Assembly (NCBI GenBank): GCA_973895155.1
Contig: OZ316892.1
Span: 5,766,001 to 5,830,000, forward strand
Source: Marsupella aquatica
Taxonomy: Eukaryota; Marchantiophyta
Direction of reading: 5' to 3'
Length of the DNA: 64,000 bases
Below, piece by piece: positions 33,045 to 45,329 of the stretch. The translations under genes and the position numbers were made by a program. The notes under the pieces were generated by a model that was given only the letters and a program-made list of their open reading frames with translations, did no database searches and was not told the origin of the DNA. Within the stretch, counting starts at the first letter, position 1. Each line of letters opens with the position of its first letter.

Positions 33045-34817
33045 ATTCAGGGAGACGAGTCCCTGCATTGTCATTCAATGCACCTCGATTCTCCCCCATA
33101 GTCCACCGGAATACTCTCCATTTTTGTGTCTCACTTTAGTTTCAGGCCAGCCACATTTTTGGGTCCCGGTTCAGTTTTGAGGACACAAATTTTTGAGGAG
33201 TTCTAATGTTTGATAGTTTTAACTTATTCACAAATAATGTAAAACTATAATATCAATTTTAAAAATATCAATATATTTGTTAATATAAAATATAAAATAA
33301 TTATAAAATATTAAATGGTAATGAGCATGGAGAATTGATGCACAGAAGTAGTGTGTGACCTAGTTGTATTGGAGGTCAGTTGAGACTATGATGTGGCATG
33401 TTCAAGGCACACGATAGGCAACTTTTCTTTTCTTTGATTGAGGGCATGGAAAGGAATGAGGGGGCGGGGGTGTCTAATCGTATCTGAAAATGAAAATGGT
33501 AAATGAGATATATATGGGGGTTTCAAGTAATTTGGAGATAGCAAAAATAACAAAGGAAACACCCATGAGAGCCAGGGAGATAAATACCTATTTTGTTAAT
33601 TTCTTGTACCTGCCCATTGTTGTGAGGTGCCAATCATGTTCCTGGTGGGGTAGTTGCTTTCAGTTTTAGGAAGAATCCAACAAAAGAGGTTAGCCTGAGA
33701 AGCCAACAAAAGAGATTAGAAGTCAAAAGGCAAACAATATTAGAGGTGGTGTTCACAGGAGAAGACAGGCCTTGTGCAACAAGCTGAGAAACCAGTAAGA
33801 CAAAAGAAAGCCCCTTGAAAAAGGCACAAAAACCAACCCAGCAGAAGGCCCCTATGAAGCGAGTCCAAAAGTGTGTGGTAGAGAAGACAACAGGGCCAGG
33901 ATTGAGAAGTGTGCTCCAATAGACAGGTTTTTTAAAGTTTGCAAGGAATTGGTGCAATCATGGGTCTTAATTGGTTGAGTGTCTTGACAAATGTGTCAAG
34001 CACAGCACCTTTGGTAGACTTGTTTTCCAGGGTAGCCAACTTAGACTATTTCCAACCTTGTATGGTAGACTGCCATTGGCTTCTAGGTTTTCTATTGTTT
34101 TGAAAAAAAAATTCATGAATAAAGTTTTGCTTCTTATACAATAAAATGTGTGCTTACCATGAATGATTTAGGAGATAAATGGTTTTTTATGTGATCATGT
34201 CACTCTCCTCAACTTTTCTGTTGCTGCTATATGGAGCATCCTTGGACCTTCATATCCCCAAGTCCAATTTGTTTGGACATTATTTTAATTTTTATGCCTG
34301 TCTTTGATGGGTGTCTCCTTTGTTATTTTTTCTATCCCCAAAATTACTTGAACCCCTCATATATATTTCATTTACCATTTCCATTTTCAAATACAATTAG
34401 ACACCCCGCCCCTCTAACTTTCATTCCTTTCCATGCCCTCAATCAAAGAAAAGAAAAGTTGTCTGTCATGTGCCTTGAACACACCACCTCGTAGTCTCAA
34501 CTGACCTCCAATACCACTAGGTCACACACTACTCCCGTCAATTCTCCATACTCATTACCATTTAATATTTTATCTTAAAAAATATATTGATATTTTAAAA
34601 ATTGATATTATAGTTTTATGTCATTTTGAATAAGTTAAAAACGTCAAGCATTAGAACTCCTCAAAAATCTGTGCCCTCCTCAAAACTGAACCGGGATCCA
34701 AAAATGGGGCTGGCCTGAAACTGCAGTGAGACACAAAAATGGAGAGAGTATTCCGGTGGGCTCTTGGAGAGAATCGAGGTGCATTGAATGACAATGCAAG
34801 GACTCGTCTCCCTGAAT
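33045..34817. mobile_element. 1.77-kb element with about 520-bp terminal inverted repeats
   Basis: The left arm (33045 to about 33575) is the reverse complement of the right arm (about 34296-34817) at high but imperfect identity; the termini read ATTCAGGGAGACGAGTCC on the left and its complement on the right. ACGA flanks both ends (33041-33044 and 34818-34821), a possible 4-bp target duplication. The central 700 bp has a 107-residue minus-strand ORF (33957-33634) with no transposase similarity that I can see, so this is a non-autonomous DNA element or foldback element. A 4-bp duplication is unusual; superfamilies such as Sola or Ginger make 4 bp, but assignment is open. Confidence 0.85.
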
Positions 34818-34821
34818 ACGA

Positions 34822-35050
34822 TGAGTGGTGTGGCTCATCCGAGGTCTACCTCTCCCATACGTCTGAAGAATTGAGTGGTGAGAGTGAAGGACCTACCACA
34901 CTTACTATCGTTGGGCTTGTCCACTGGAAATTGTGCGTCACTGCGTCTGATGTCATATACAGTACGCTCTTAGTAATTAGATTTGTGCAAAAGTTAGGTA
35001 GTGGTAAGAAATGGCAATTTTGCTTTTTTGCAAATGCCACCTAGTGTGAA
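34822..35050 (+). repeat. Repeat module Q, copy 3
   Basis: ATGAGTGGTGT-CTCATCCGAGG and GAAGGACCTACCACACTTACTATCGT match Q copies 1 and 2, starting directly at the right end of the inverted-repeat element. The break between receptor copy 2 and this module therefore predates, or coincides with, insertion of that element. Confidence 0.6.
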
Positions 35051-36720
35051 AAGGAAATTGTTATGAAGATCCCTTATTTAATTTTCTGATTGTCAAGATC
35101 TTCTTAGATTTCAGCCTGTTGATTCTAGGTGATGGGCTTTATGGTTAGCCAGAGATTAGCCTGAAGGAATCCAACGCCATTGGATCTTGAGAGAGGGAAC
35201 ACAAACAGCCATAATTGGATGCTAAGGAGAAAAGCTGGATTACTTTTTTTGACCCACGCACACAAACAGACTGAGGCAATTTGATAAATTAAAAAAAATC
35301 TTGGAAATGTATTTATTATGCAAGAAAAAATTAGATGGAAATGTAGTAAATCCCATAACCTCATTAAGCTTACATGAGATGAAATGCCCCTTGAAATGGA
35401 CAGCAACCACACGTTTGGGCTAGGTGTCAACCAAATGCCCCAAATGAAGTAGACTGAGAAAACCATATTATTGTCTGGGAAACTTTTTAATTGCCAGAGT
35501 CATGCAAAAGTTTGGAAGCAACTAAATTCAAACAGGTTTTCGACATCAAAGATTGCAACCGAAGCTCCTACTCCAGTAGTGTCCATTTTGTAAGCAACAT
35601 CGTCTAATTTACATCCAATGTCCATTTGAAACATTGTCAGGTTGTAAAGTGTGTCTGACCATCTCAAACCTCTTCCTACTCAAACTATTCATCCTGCCAC
35701 GGTGAATACAGAAGACGGACCTGAACAAAGTGCTGTAGGCTCGGCAAAGAGACTATTAATGTAGTTGGGGGAGGTTGGGGCTTGAAATCATGTAAACAAT
35801 GTATTGCGTAATAGGTCCACAAAGTGAAATAGGTTCACTGAGTAGTTCCCTTTGTGTACCAATGAAAGCATAATTCCCTTTGAATGTGTACGAAATCTGT
35901 AACATTGGATTAGCCCCAGTTGCAATATTGAGCTGAAATATTCTGAGAGATTCAAATGCAACTCAAGTAGCATTTATGTTCATCACTCTATTCATATATT
36001 AAAATTCTAGAAGTCCAGATGTTGGAGCTGAAAACCAATCTCTTTTGGCTGCACCATAAGTCTATAAAAGTATCCCCATGGGGACCCTACGCTTAGATGT
36101 GCTAATACTACAGTACTGCCATTTGACTTCTTGCAATTAAAAACAGTGTTTCCTTTGCAAAGGGGTATCCCATATATATAGAAGTGTGCTTGTTTTCTCA
36201 TTCATGGAGCCCTAAGCTAGATCGGTAGTGCAAGTCATTCAGGTACTTTATTGCTATCATTCAAAAATTGTGAAACTTACCTCCAAACGAGAAGTGTAGT
36301 GCAAGTGATTCAGGTACTTTATTGCTATCATTCAAAAATTGTGAAACTTACCTCCAAACGAGAAGTTTTCGTGACTTTGCACACATATCTTTAACAAGAT
36401 GGGCCCAGGTTGTATGTTTTATGGCAGCAAAAAACATGATAAAACAAAGTATAGAGCTAATGGTCATAACTCATTCCCTCCAGAAGGGAATGAGTTTGTA
36501 AACTGAAACCCACCATTTTAGATTGACTCCCTTCAAAAAGCGAATGAGTTTGTAAACCCACCATTTTTATTATAGTAGTAGATAGATATTAAGAAGACCC
36601 ACCATTTTTTACTTGATTAGTTATTATAGTAGTACATACAAATTTCTCTAAAAATGTAAAAAAGATTTCACACACGGCGTAGAGTCACACCACCTGCATA
36701 GCCACATATCAAATCCTGTG
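35050..36720. other. Spacer without recognisable genes
   Basis: AT-rich. Contains a 71-bp tandem duplication (36225-36366) and two copies of GAATGAGTTTGTAAAC followed by CCCACCATTTT (about 36487-36575). No ORF with a domain. Confidence 0.5.
36225..36366 (+). repeat. Tandem duplication, 71 bp x 2
   Basis: Two adjacent copies beginning GTAGTGCAAGT and ending CCAAACGAGAAGT, differing at a single base (CATTC versus GATTC). Confidence 0.92.
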
Positions 36721-37780
36721 CATGGGCAACTCTTTCAAGTCAATTGAACAGTATGCAGTAGTATGCACTTGCAGTGCGAGCGCTCAGGTGAACAATTTAA
36801 GGATCACCTGAGGTACATTCCCATTATTGATACATGAGGCCTTCCAATCGATGGATATATGGGACTGTACCGAGCGTCGCGGCTTCATGAAATCGACGAG
36901 AGATGAACTCGAAATCGTAGCTTGACCGAGGTTGGCAGCTTTTCAACGAAGGATACTGCCTGGACATCTCGATAATATTGTGACAGAGGTAGCGGCGCGT
37001 CCCAACCTCTACCCATGTCATAACATTAGCAACTCTCAGCTTGTCCTACGCATGCAAATCTATGTTGCAGACAGTATTTGATTGTGCTCCCGTTCCCAGA
37101 GCGAATTCTAAAAACCGGCCGCTCTCCTCGATCCATAGAAGGAAGCAGGCTTGCTGGTGCTACACTCCTAGCGAATTTTCATTCTCCTTCTGGCTACGGC
37201 GGACATTGTGGACTGTGTGAATGCACTTTGTCGGCCAGTCGAAGGAGATCGTTACCCTTTGTAAGCATGGATTATTGCTTTCCTCCATCATCGTCTAATT
37301 TGTCAGTTGTCTTACAATTTGAGCAAGGAGAATTGCAAATCACTTGCATTGCTCTGAAGGTAAGGACGAAAGCTCTAGTCCGTGGATTAATCAATTGGCA
37401 CCTTTCCAAGAAAATCAACTTGAGCGTTTTAAGCATTTTTAAGATGCAACCTCGGATAGAAGTCTAACGTCGATGCAGCATGAAGATCAATCAGTAATTG
37501 CAGATTTGGAATGAAATGTCATCAATATTGTGAAGATTGTGTCAGTGGTTTCAGGCTTTACTTCGATCAGCCATGCATGAACTTCTAGACGTTTAAGAGC
37601 ACAGATATGGTATAGAGCAGTCCTAAAGGTTATCCTAAGGTCTGACTTGTCAGTCAGACTCTTACAATCCCGGCTTACAATTTGAGCGCTGCGAATTGCA
37701 GAAATCGCTCGCGTTCGATCAGTGACACTCCGGGTAAGGAGGAAAGAGTCGGTGCATCAATCAATTGGCCGAGTTTCAAG
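36720..37780 (+). promoter_or_regulatory. Upstream region of receptor kinase copy 3, with a duplicated leader
   Basis: Homologous to 23440-24218. In addition the leader block that starts CTTACAATTTGAG and ends AATCAATTGGC occurs twice here (about 37312-37403 and 37674-37770), whereas copy 1 has it once (about 24126-24205). The first block was probably generated by local duplication and has drifted. Confidence 0.5.
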
Positions 37781-40700
37781 ATGGCAGCGACTTCGACTAG
37801 AGGTACAATTCTCCGACATCTTATCATTACCTTTGTGATCCTAGCCAACTTCGGCCAATGGTCTTCGTGCGATTCTATCGGCACTAGTCTCAAGAGTCGT
37901 GCTAGAGCTTGCAAGTGGGTGGGAGGAGCTACTACTACAGCGGTCAATCTGGTAGCCACTGATGCGTCCAGTCCTACTCTTTCCACAACCGACATGGGAA
38001 GGAGAAGACTCTCGCTTCAACAAAATCTAGACACCAACCCGATCAAGTCCAGCATGGAAATGGAAATTCTCATGGCCTTCAAGAGTGACATCACGGGCGA
38101 CCCACAGGGAGTGCTGATCAGCTGGCGTGCAAATGACTCTGATCCCTGTAGGTGGGCGGGAGTTGGATGTTCTCCAAACTCCAAGAAGGTCACCACGCTC
38201 AATCTGAGAGGCCTCAGGCTGGTAGGAACGGTCTCCACTCTCCTTGGTCAGCTTATAAATCTGCAGAATCTCGACCTCTCCCAAAACCTCTTGCGTGGCT
38301 CAATACCAGCCAGTGTTGGAAACTGCTCCGAGTTGTTGCATCTCAACATGTTGTTCAACGCAATGAATAGATATATCCCTCCTCCAGTGGGAAATCTTGC
38401 CAAACTTCAAACTCTAGACTTGTCCAACAACAATCTCACTGGACGGATTCCCGAAACACTTGCCAACTGCTCGGCATTACAACGTCTGGACTTAAGTACG
38501 AATGCTTTCGACGGAGGCATTCCTTCTCAACTCGGCGCTCTGTCCAATTTGAGGTTTCTCAGTCTCGAGAAGAGCTCAATTTCTGGCTCCATTCCACCTT
38601 CTCTGAGTAATTGCTCATCACTGACCCAGTTGTAGTTGAGTTACAATGTCGGACTGAGGGGGGAGCTCCCATTCCAGTTGGGGGAGTTGATTCACTTGCA
38701 AGATTTTCGCGTACTAGGGTGCAGTTTCGGGCGGGGGGGGGGGGGGGGGTTCCCATGTGGACACTAAATCTGACCTCAATGCAGCATCTCAACCTCGGTC
38801 GCAATCAATTGGCTGGTCAACTACCTCAAACAGGCTGGACACAATTATCCAATCTTACCTTTCTAAAATTGGATTCCAATGTTTGGGATGGATCTGAGAT
38901 TCCACATGAGATAGGTTCATTGAATAATTTGTATTTTCTTGACATCGAAAATGGTGGTCTCGTCGGAGAGATTCCAAGATCCATTTTCAATATCACGTCC
39001 CTTAAGTCGCTTGTGTTGGACAAGAACCAATTGACGGGTGCTATCCCAGATGAAATAGGTTTGCTGACAAACTTGGAATGGCTATTTCTTTTTAGCAACG
39101 CCTTCAGCGGCGTACTTCCCTCTTCGTTATCTAATTGTTCACTCCTTCAGTTACTTTTGTTGGGAGAAAACCCAGGATTTAATCCTCAACCTTGGCCCTC
39201 CTGGATAGGATCGTTCAAATATTTGAGTAGTCTGTATTTCCCTGAGATGAATTTTCAGGGACATATTTCGACAGAGATTGGTCAATCAACTACAGGAATT
39301 TATTGTGTTCTCTAATAATTTGTCCGGAGTGATTCCAGCCTCTCTGGGAAACTGCAGTAACGTTATAAATATTGAGATTAACGGAAACCAGCTAGCCGGT
39401 CAGATTCCCCCTGAGTTGGGACAACTGTCACAATTGCAAACTTTCCAAATTTCAGATAATGCTTTCTCAGCTAGCCCTTTCCCGTCGTTCATCTACAATC
39501 TGACGAACATATCACTCCTACGAGTCGCATATAATCGATTCAATGGAAACTTGTTGGAAGGAGATTTTGGAAGCCTCCAGAACTTGTTTTCTTTTGAAGC
39601 CAGTAATAACTATTTTGACGGCCCGATTCCTGGATCCTTGAGCAATTGTTCCAACCTGCATACTTTAGATTTGCAAGGGAATACACTGAGTGGAGAAATT
39701 CCATCCGGGCTCGGCAACTTGACCAGTCTACAATCGCTTCTACTGGGAAGCAACAACTTTCATGGAAGTATTCCGACCTGTTGACCTCCTGAGGAACTTT
39801 AACTTGATGCAATCCCTTGATTTCAGTGCCAATAACTTGGATGGTACCATCCCAGGGCAGATTGGCCAACTTGTCAGCTTGCAGCAATTGAATATATCTG
39901 CGAATCATTTCATAGGGGCAGTTCCGGATTCATTGCGCAATTGTACACAGCTGCTGTCAATGGATTTGTCATACAACAGACTGACCAGCAGTATTCCGGG
40001 AGAAGCTTTTGCAACGATGTCTTCTCTGACCACCCTAAACTTATCCCGTAATTTATTTTCTGGTTCATGGCCATCACAATTTGGTGGGCTGAACAGAATT
40101 GTGGTGATAAATGTATCTGCCAACACATCTCAGGACCGATTCCTTTGGGTCTCGGGGGATGCCTTTCGCTTGGAAGCTTGGATGTCTCTTTCAATCAGTT
40201 GTCAGGAGCAATCCCTCAACATCTTGGATTGCTTAAGTATCTTACGACCTTCAACGCTTCTTACAACAACTTCAGCGGGCCAATCCCTGCTTCTGGTGCT
40301 TTCAGAGACAATCTGACGACGGCTTCATTTTTGGGAAATCCTGACCTGTGTGGAGGTGTTCTTGGGCCTCAACGACTCTGTCCAGTTGAAATAGCTTCGC
40401 CAGTTGGGAGATCTCATTGCAACTGTTTTGAATGTCCCGTTGTGTGGATATCTGTAGTTTGTGCCGTGGGTTTTGTTATAATTCTCCTGGGAGCATTGTA
40501 TATCTCCTCCCATTTCTATCGCAAGAAAGAGAGCGGGGACCTGGGACTCGTAACATTCACCACTGATCCTTCCCTGAGGTTCTTGACGAAATTCGTCATA
40601 GTTGCTGCCATGGGACAGGAGGACTCTGCAATCGGAAGTGGGCCCAAAAGCGTTGTGTACAAGGCTACTTTATCTGGGGGTGAGATTATTGCCATCAAAG

Positions 40701-41949
40701 CGGGCATCAAAGTTCTGAAGGATCAAGCACCATTTGCAATTGACGCAGAGGAGCTTCGTGCAAAGGAGTTCTTCAATGAGGCACACACTCTTGCTCAGCT
40801 ACGGCACCGCAACATCATTAAAGTTGTCGGGTTGTACTCTACAAAGGATATCAAGGCCATCTTGCTGGAATACATGCCCAACGGAAGTTTACATGCAAAG
40901 CTGCATGGAAATGCCCAGTGTGACTTGACTTGGGCACAAAGATTCAGAATACTCTTGGGTGTGAGCCATGGAATGGTGTACCTTCACCATGAATTTCCAG
41001 ATCCAATCATCCATAGAGATTTGAAGCCAAGCAACATACTTCTGGATGCAGACGGGGATGCAGATTTGGAACCACAAATCTGTGACTTTGGCATTGCCAA
41101 GTTTGTGGGATACAACGATGGGGACAACGGAGAAGTCACTGCCTCCACCGTTTGTGGCACCTTTGGCTACATGCCCCCAGGTGAGTTTGCTCTACTTATT
41201 TAGAATGGGTATTTGTATATACACTATATGTTTGGTCCCTGATAGAGCTAGGCTGGAACAATTGATTACACCCCTGACTACTTCATGACCCGAAGTAACT
41301 ACACTACATGTTCGAGGATGATATATGTGGATTAAATTGTTGTTGGTATTACGATGTTAGTAAGGATTTTTACGTAGTCTACATTATCCACGGATACATA
41401 ACTTTTTCTGCTTATTTGTACTGCATTCACACTATAAATCTGATGTACTGCAGTGGTACGTACAAATCAATAATCATTGATTTGTCCAATGTAATTCTTG
41501 ATCTTTGCCGTTTTCGTGGGCCTGTTGGCTACCTAGAATATGGGACAGGTGCGAGAGTCAGCACCAAAGGGGATGTTTACACCTTTGGAGTGGTTATTCT
41601 TGAACTCTTGACTGCAAAATCAGTGACACAGACTCAAAGCATGGCGCACTCGGGCCAAGATGATGGTCTAATGAGCACAGTGCAGCGGAGTTTTCAAGAG
41701 TCACAGATAACACCTGGAATTACGCCACTGGAGGTGCTTGATCCAGCTCTCAAAATTGAGGGTGCCGATGATGCTATCATTAGGCAGCAAATGGTGCTAA
41801 CCTTGCAGTTAGGCCTTTTTTGCACAAGGTTGCTGCCGGAAAGCCGCCCATCCATGACGGTCATACTTGAATTCTTACTTGAAATCGAGAAAATGGGTCA
41901 GGGAGCAGTGATTGAAAGAACAATAGATGACCTTCTCAAGGAAGGATGA
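37781..41949 (+). pseudogene. LRR receptor-like kinase, copy 3 (stop and several frameshifts)
   Basis: Same architecture as copy 1. ATG 37781 gives an intact signal peptide, spacer, LRRNT cap (DPCRWAGVGCSPNSK) and the first six or seven LRRs, ending at TAG 38633-38635 (Trp in copy 1). Further lesions are a 17-G run at 38733-38749, a deletion near 39284, an insertion near 39776 and a 1-bp loss near 40126. The transmembrane helix and kinase (40067-41180) are intact in one frame, with GSGPKSVVY, a duplicated AIK-AGIK-VLK stretch after the ATP-binding Lys (extra residues near 40702), HRDLKPSN and CDFG. The intron is 41181-41536 and exon 2 41537-41949. The first ORF could still make a 284-residue secreted LRR protein; otherwise a pseudogene. 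Confidence 0.87.
38733..38749 (+). repeat. Poly-G run inside receptor copy 3
   Basis: Seventeen consecutive G residues where copies 1 and 2 have six followed by AATTT or AGTTT. It is a replication-slippage hotspot and a plausible assembly-error site. Confidence 0.9.
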
Positions 41950-41952
41950 TGA

Positions 41953-43270
41953 TGTTAATTCCACCTTCCAAAGCAGACCTTGAAATTCTCACTCATTCGG
42001 ATTGAAATATATTACTATAGTAGATACTTTGGCGTCCATAGCAACCGGAGAGTTTGCTTTGTCAGGTTGTGTTTATTTCTGTCTTGATGATGGCGATGAT
42101 TGAGAGACTTTGAGACATCTGAAAGCCAAGTAAGGTGAAGCTTCTTTTTTCTTTAATCCTTACCTTGTATCTATATAGACACGGCAGTCTTTACATGAGA
42201 AGTTGTCTGGCTCCGTGACACCATTATGAGTACTATTAGAGTATCTATCGTGTTGTCTGAGTTTAGAGCTTTCATGTGTGTGCTATTTGAGCACATTAGG
42301 GATTCTCTACCTTTGAAGGGATAGTTAGTCCTTGTGGTGGCTTGGAGACTTCATCTTTCAACATTGAACCTTCAAGTATCAGCTTTGGCGGCTATGGTGG
42401 TCGGCCATATTTGTATGCATAGAATGCAGATTACTTCAAGTGCAAGGTGTGTTTGGCTCAACATTGGATTGGGCGGGCATCAATTGTGTATTGTTGATTA
42501 CGATCGTTGTGTGATTCATCGAAAATTATTGTAAGTTTGTACATGATTGTGTGTACATGAGTTCCACTTATATTTCATTCTCCTATGTTTGTTTGAATGT
42601 GTCTAAGTATGTTTGGATGTGTGTGACATGCAATGTATGATATGTATCAATGTGTATGCACACGACAAGTGCTTCCGGAAGATGATTGGACGCTCTAGTG
42701 GAGGTTGAAAAGTAATGACCTTGTAATAATGATGTTGTTCCACGTATCTTCCTAAACGAGTCGCACCTTGAAAGTAATTCATTTGGATCTATATAATTTG
42801 TCTGGATTCCTGGGAGGTAACAGTTTCCAAAAAACTTAGCAAATACAATTCTACCCGCCCAATGCCAATGTGTTGCACAATTCATAACAAGGAAGAATTG
42901 TCCAAGTGTGGCAAAGATGTCGAGGCAACAAAAAAATTGTCGAGATGAGTTTAGATGTTGAGGTGAGACAAAGAGTGACGTTGTGCAGAGAAAAAGATAT
43001 CAAGACAAGGCAAAGATGTCAAGGAGAGGCAAGGAAATGCAAGACACTAAAGAAAGAAAGAAATCAAGTCCAAGCATAGCCACATGAAATGGAAGGGTTA
43101 TTTTTGTAGTTCCTTTTGATTTTTAGGTTTTTAATTTAAGAAAATAATTATTTTCTATATTTTCTACTCAATTTCAATTTAAATTATTATTTTATTAATT
43201 GATTTTGGCAAGTTTGGAAAGAAAATTGAGATTAAAGAGGGGTATGGATGGATCTCATGAAACCTGAAAA
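41953..43270 (+). repeat. 3' flank of receptor kinase unit, copy 3
   Basis: Counterpart of 28371-29300, lengthened by about 480 bp of unmatched sequence (about 42190-42660). At 42857-43050 it contains CCCAATGCCAATGTGTTGCAC followed by short minisatellite units of the GATGTCGAGG type, absent as a block from the copy 1 flank except for a short piece at 28960-29060. Confidence 0.65.
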
Positions 43271-44240
43271 CCTAAAAATGAGTTATTCCTCCATGTAAAC
43301 TTGATTAAGTAGTCCCAACAAACAACCAAAATTTAAGGGAGATACTCTGAGATTACTAATTGAGTACTGCAATAAAGGGAGGGAGGAGTACTTGAAAAGC
43401 AGGCTCGGAGAATACCTAAGATACCCAACAAAACAAAGAATTCACCTCACCAACAAGAGAATGAGATCTCACTTAGTACCTGATCCCACTAGGAAAGTGT
43501 TATGTCATGAAAATCTTCATCCAAATTAATATTTTCAACTTGCATGTTGATCTTATTTCATGAAATGATTTGTCTAATAATTGAAAATATTTTCAGAATT
43601 TCTAATTTAGTAAATTTAGAGAAATAGCCAATTAAGTATAAATATGGCTCCTCTATTCATGGAAACATGTCATTTCATTTGTTTCAAGTTGAGTAACTTT
43701 TGCTCTTGTGTGTGTTTGGTGTACATTCAGTTCACTTTTTGGAAATGGTTGCATGTTATGAGTCGGCTGATTAATATTCAGATAGTATTTCAGATGATGT
43801 TTTTCTTCCAGATGGTTCTTGTAAAGTTTTTTCTCCAGAATCACCTAGAAAAACCACTCTTTTAGAGATATGCCTCTTCCAACTCCAATGAATAATTTCA
43901 TATAAGTTGAAACAGAATCCAAGATGTGTGCCAAATAGTGGGAAAAACATTGTTGCCCCTTCTGTAATTGTTCGTAGCAATTCTTTTGACTCGTTTGAAA
44001 GCACTAGCTAGTCCCCCCTGGGCGTCAGGTCCTATCCCATCCAATTGATTGACACTAGCAAGAGTCCGAAGCAAGAGTCCTTGAAGCAACAGTCCAAAGC
44101 AAGAGTCTTCAAGGGAGTGCACAGTTGGGAAAGTGGACTCCTGAATTCATGAAGACTGATTCTAACAAGTTGCCTAGACCAATATAGGTATTCAGTAGTC
44201 CCCATTTTGTGCCAGATATTTTGTAACTGGTACAGGCATT
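43270..44240. other. Spacer without recognisable genes
   Basis: AT-rich to 43900; small ORFs on both strands without domains. The last 300 bp may be 3' sequence of the LINE-like fragment that follows on the minus strand. Confidence 0.45.
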
Positions 44241-44242
44241 TT

Positions 44243-44694
44243 TTATTGACCGTGCCGTGCGTAGTTGTTTAACATTGTGAGATGCACAATTCTGACACAA
44301 AAGCAAACACTATGGACAAGTTTCAACTGATCGGGCCCCTCTTCCCAAAATAGAAATTCCCTTGCCCCGGTGAGAACATCTTTTATAAGCATGAAGCCAG
44401 CCCTATGGATTTGAAAGGCACTTGGCGTGGTTGTCATGTAAGTGATTAAGATAGGGCCGCCACAAGGGAAGATTCCATCAACCTCCAAATGACCTGGAGC
44501 AGAAGGCCGCATATGTCTCTTAATAACATTCCATCCGGTACAAATGGTTGACCACACCTTGGATCCACTTGATGGTATTGTGTAACATGATGTGAAGACC
44601 CTGGAGGTGAAATCATTAACCCCCCCCCACTTCTTTTCAGATAGTTGCCAAATATACATTTGCAATATCCTCATGAGTAGGGGGTCAGCTTCTA
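44243..44694 (-). pseudogene. Possible LINE reverse-transcriptase C-terminal remnant
   Basis: A minus-strand ORF (its first 30 codons lie in the GC-rich element and are unrelated) reads ILQMYIWQLSEKKWGGVN, then VWSTICTGWNVIKRHMRP, then AGFMLIKDVLTGAREFLFW. The spacing of Trp and the DVL...REFLFW ending recall the segment between RT and zinc-binding domain in plant LINE ORF2 proteins. No catalytic residues are included, so the assignment is weak. An unknown host gene fragment is the alternative. Confidence 0.35.
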
Positions 44695-45297
44695 AGTCGC
44701 GAAACTCGACTACCTTAACACTTAGCTCTAGCGTCGCTAACTCCGACTTTGAGCACCCTGGACCTACTTTGGTCGCCAGAAGCATATATGAGGGGAGTGG
44801 TGTCTCCCAAGGGGCTAAGGGCGAGCCGAAGTCGTGAGCCGCGATGGTCGCAACACTAAATTAAAGAAAATGTCAAACATAAACGGTGATAACTTTCCAA
44901 CGGAAAGTCCGTTGGAATACTTCTTGGATGCGTTGGAAAGCTCTCAAGGAGGACTACATCCTCCTGAGCTCAACTGGGTCTAGGAGTGCCATGGGTTTGC
45001 GGGGGCTATCTCGCCCGCTTGCCAAATCCTATCAAAACAACAGCCAAGCCGCGTTCAGTCTCTCAAGGGATTGAGCTTGCGTTGGGGAGGCATGGGCAAG
45101 TAGGCATGGAGGTTGAGTTCCAATGAAGGGCACTTGGCCCTAGACCATCAGTGGGGCGAGAACCAGGAGTTGGTTGCTAGAGTAAGGGCCATTCTGGTTC
45201 CAACATGTTGGGACCAGTTTGGGACAAGCTTTAGGACATGCTACGCTGATTGGGCCATGGGCATGTCCTGGGGCAAGGCGGTCAATTTGCTTCACCC
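44695..45297 (-). repeat. GC-rich insertion element, copy A (internally deleted)
   Basis: In reverse complement this matches 53028-53560 and the end of 52623-54128: GACCGCCTTGCCCCAGGACA / GACCGCCCTGACCCCAGGAC at one end, AGTCGCGAAACTCGACTACC at the other. Both copies stop being similar exactly at AGTCGCG, which marks a true terminus. It is clearly more GC-rich than its surroundings. It lies directly behind the helicase fragment, and may have inserted into the Helitron tail. Confidence 0.65.
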
Positions 45298-45329
45298 TCC
45301 TTGGAATTTGAAAGTAAAACCTTGATCAA

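Noticed and set aside
36720-37780. 129-codon ORF at 37078-37467 upstream of receptor copy 3
   Set aside because: The homologous upstream region of copy 1 does not preserve this frame, so it is probably leader or promoter sequence.
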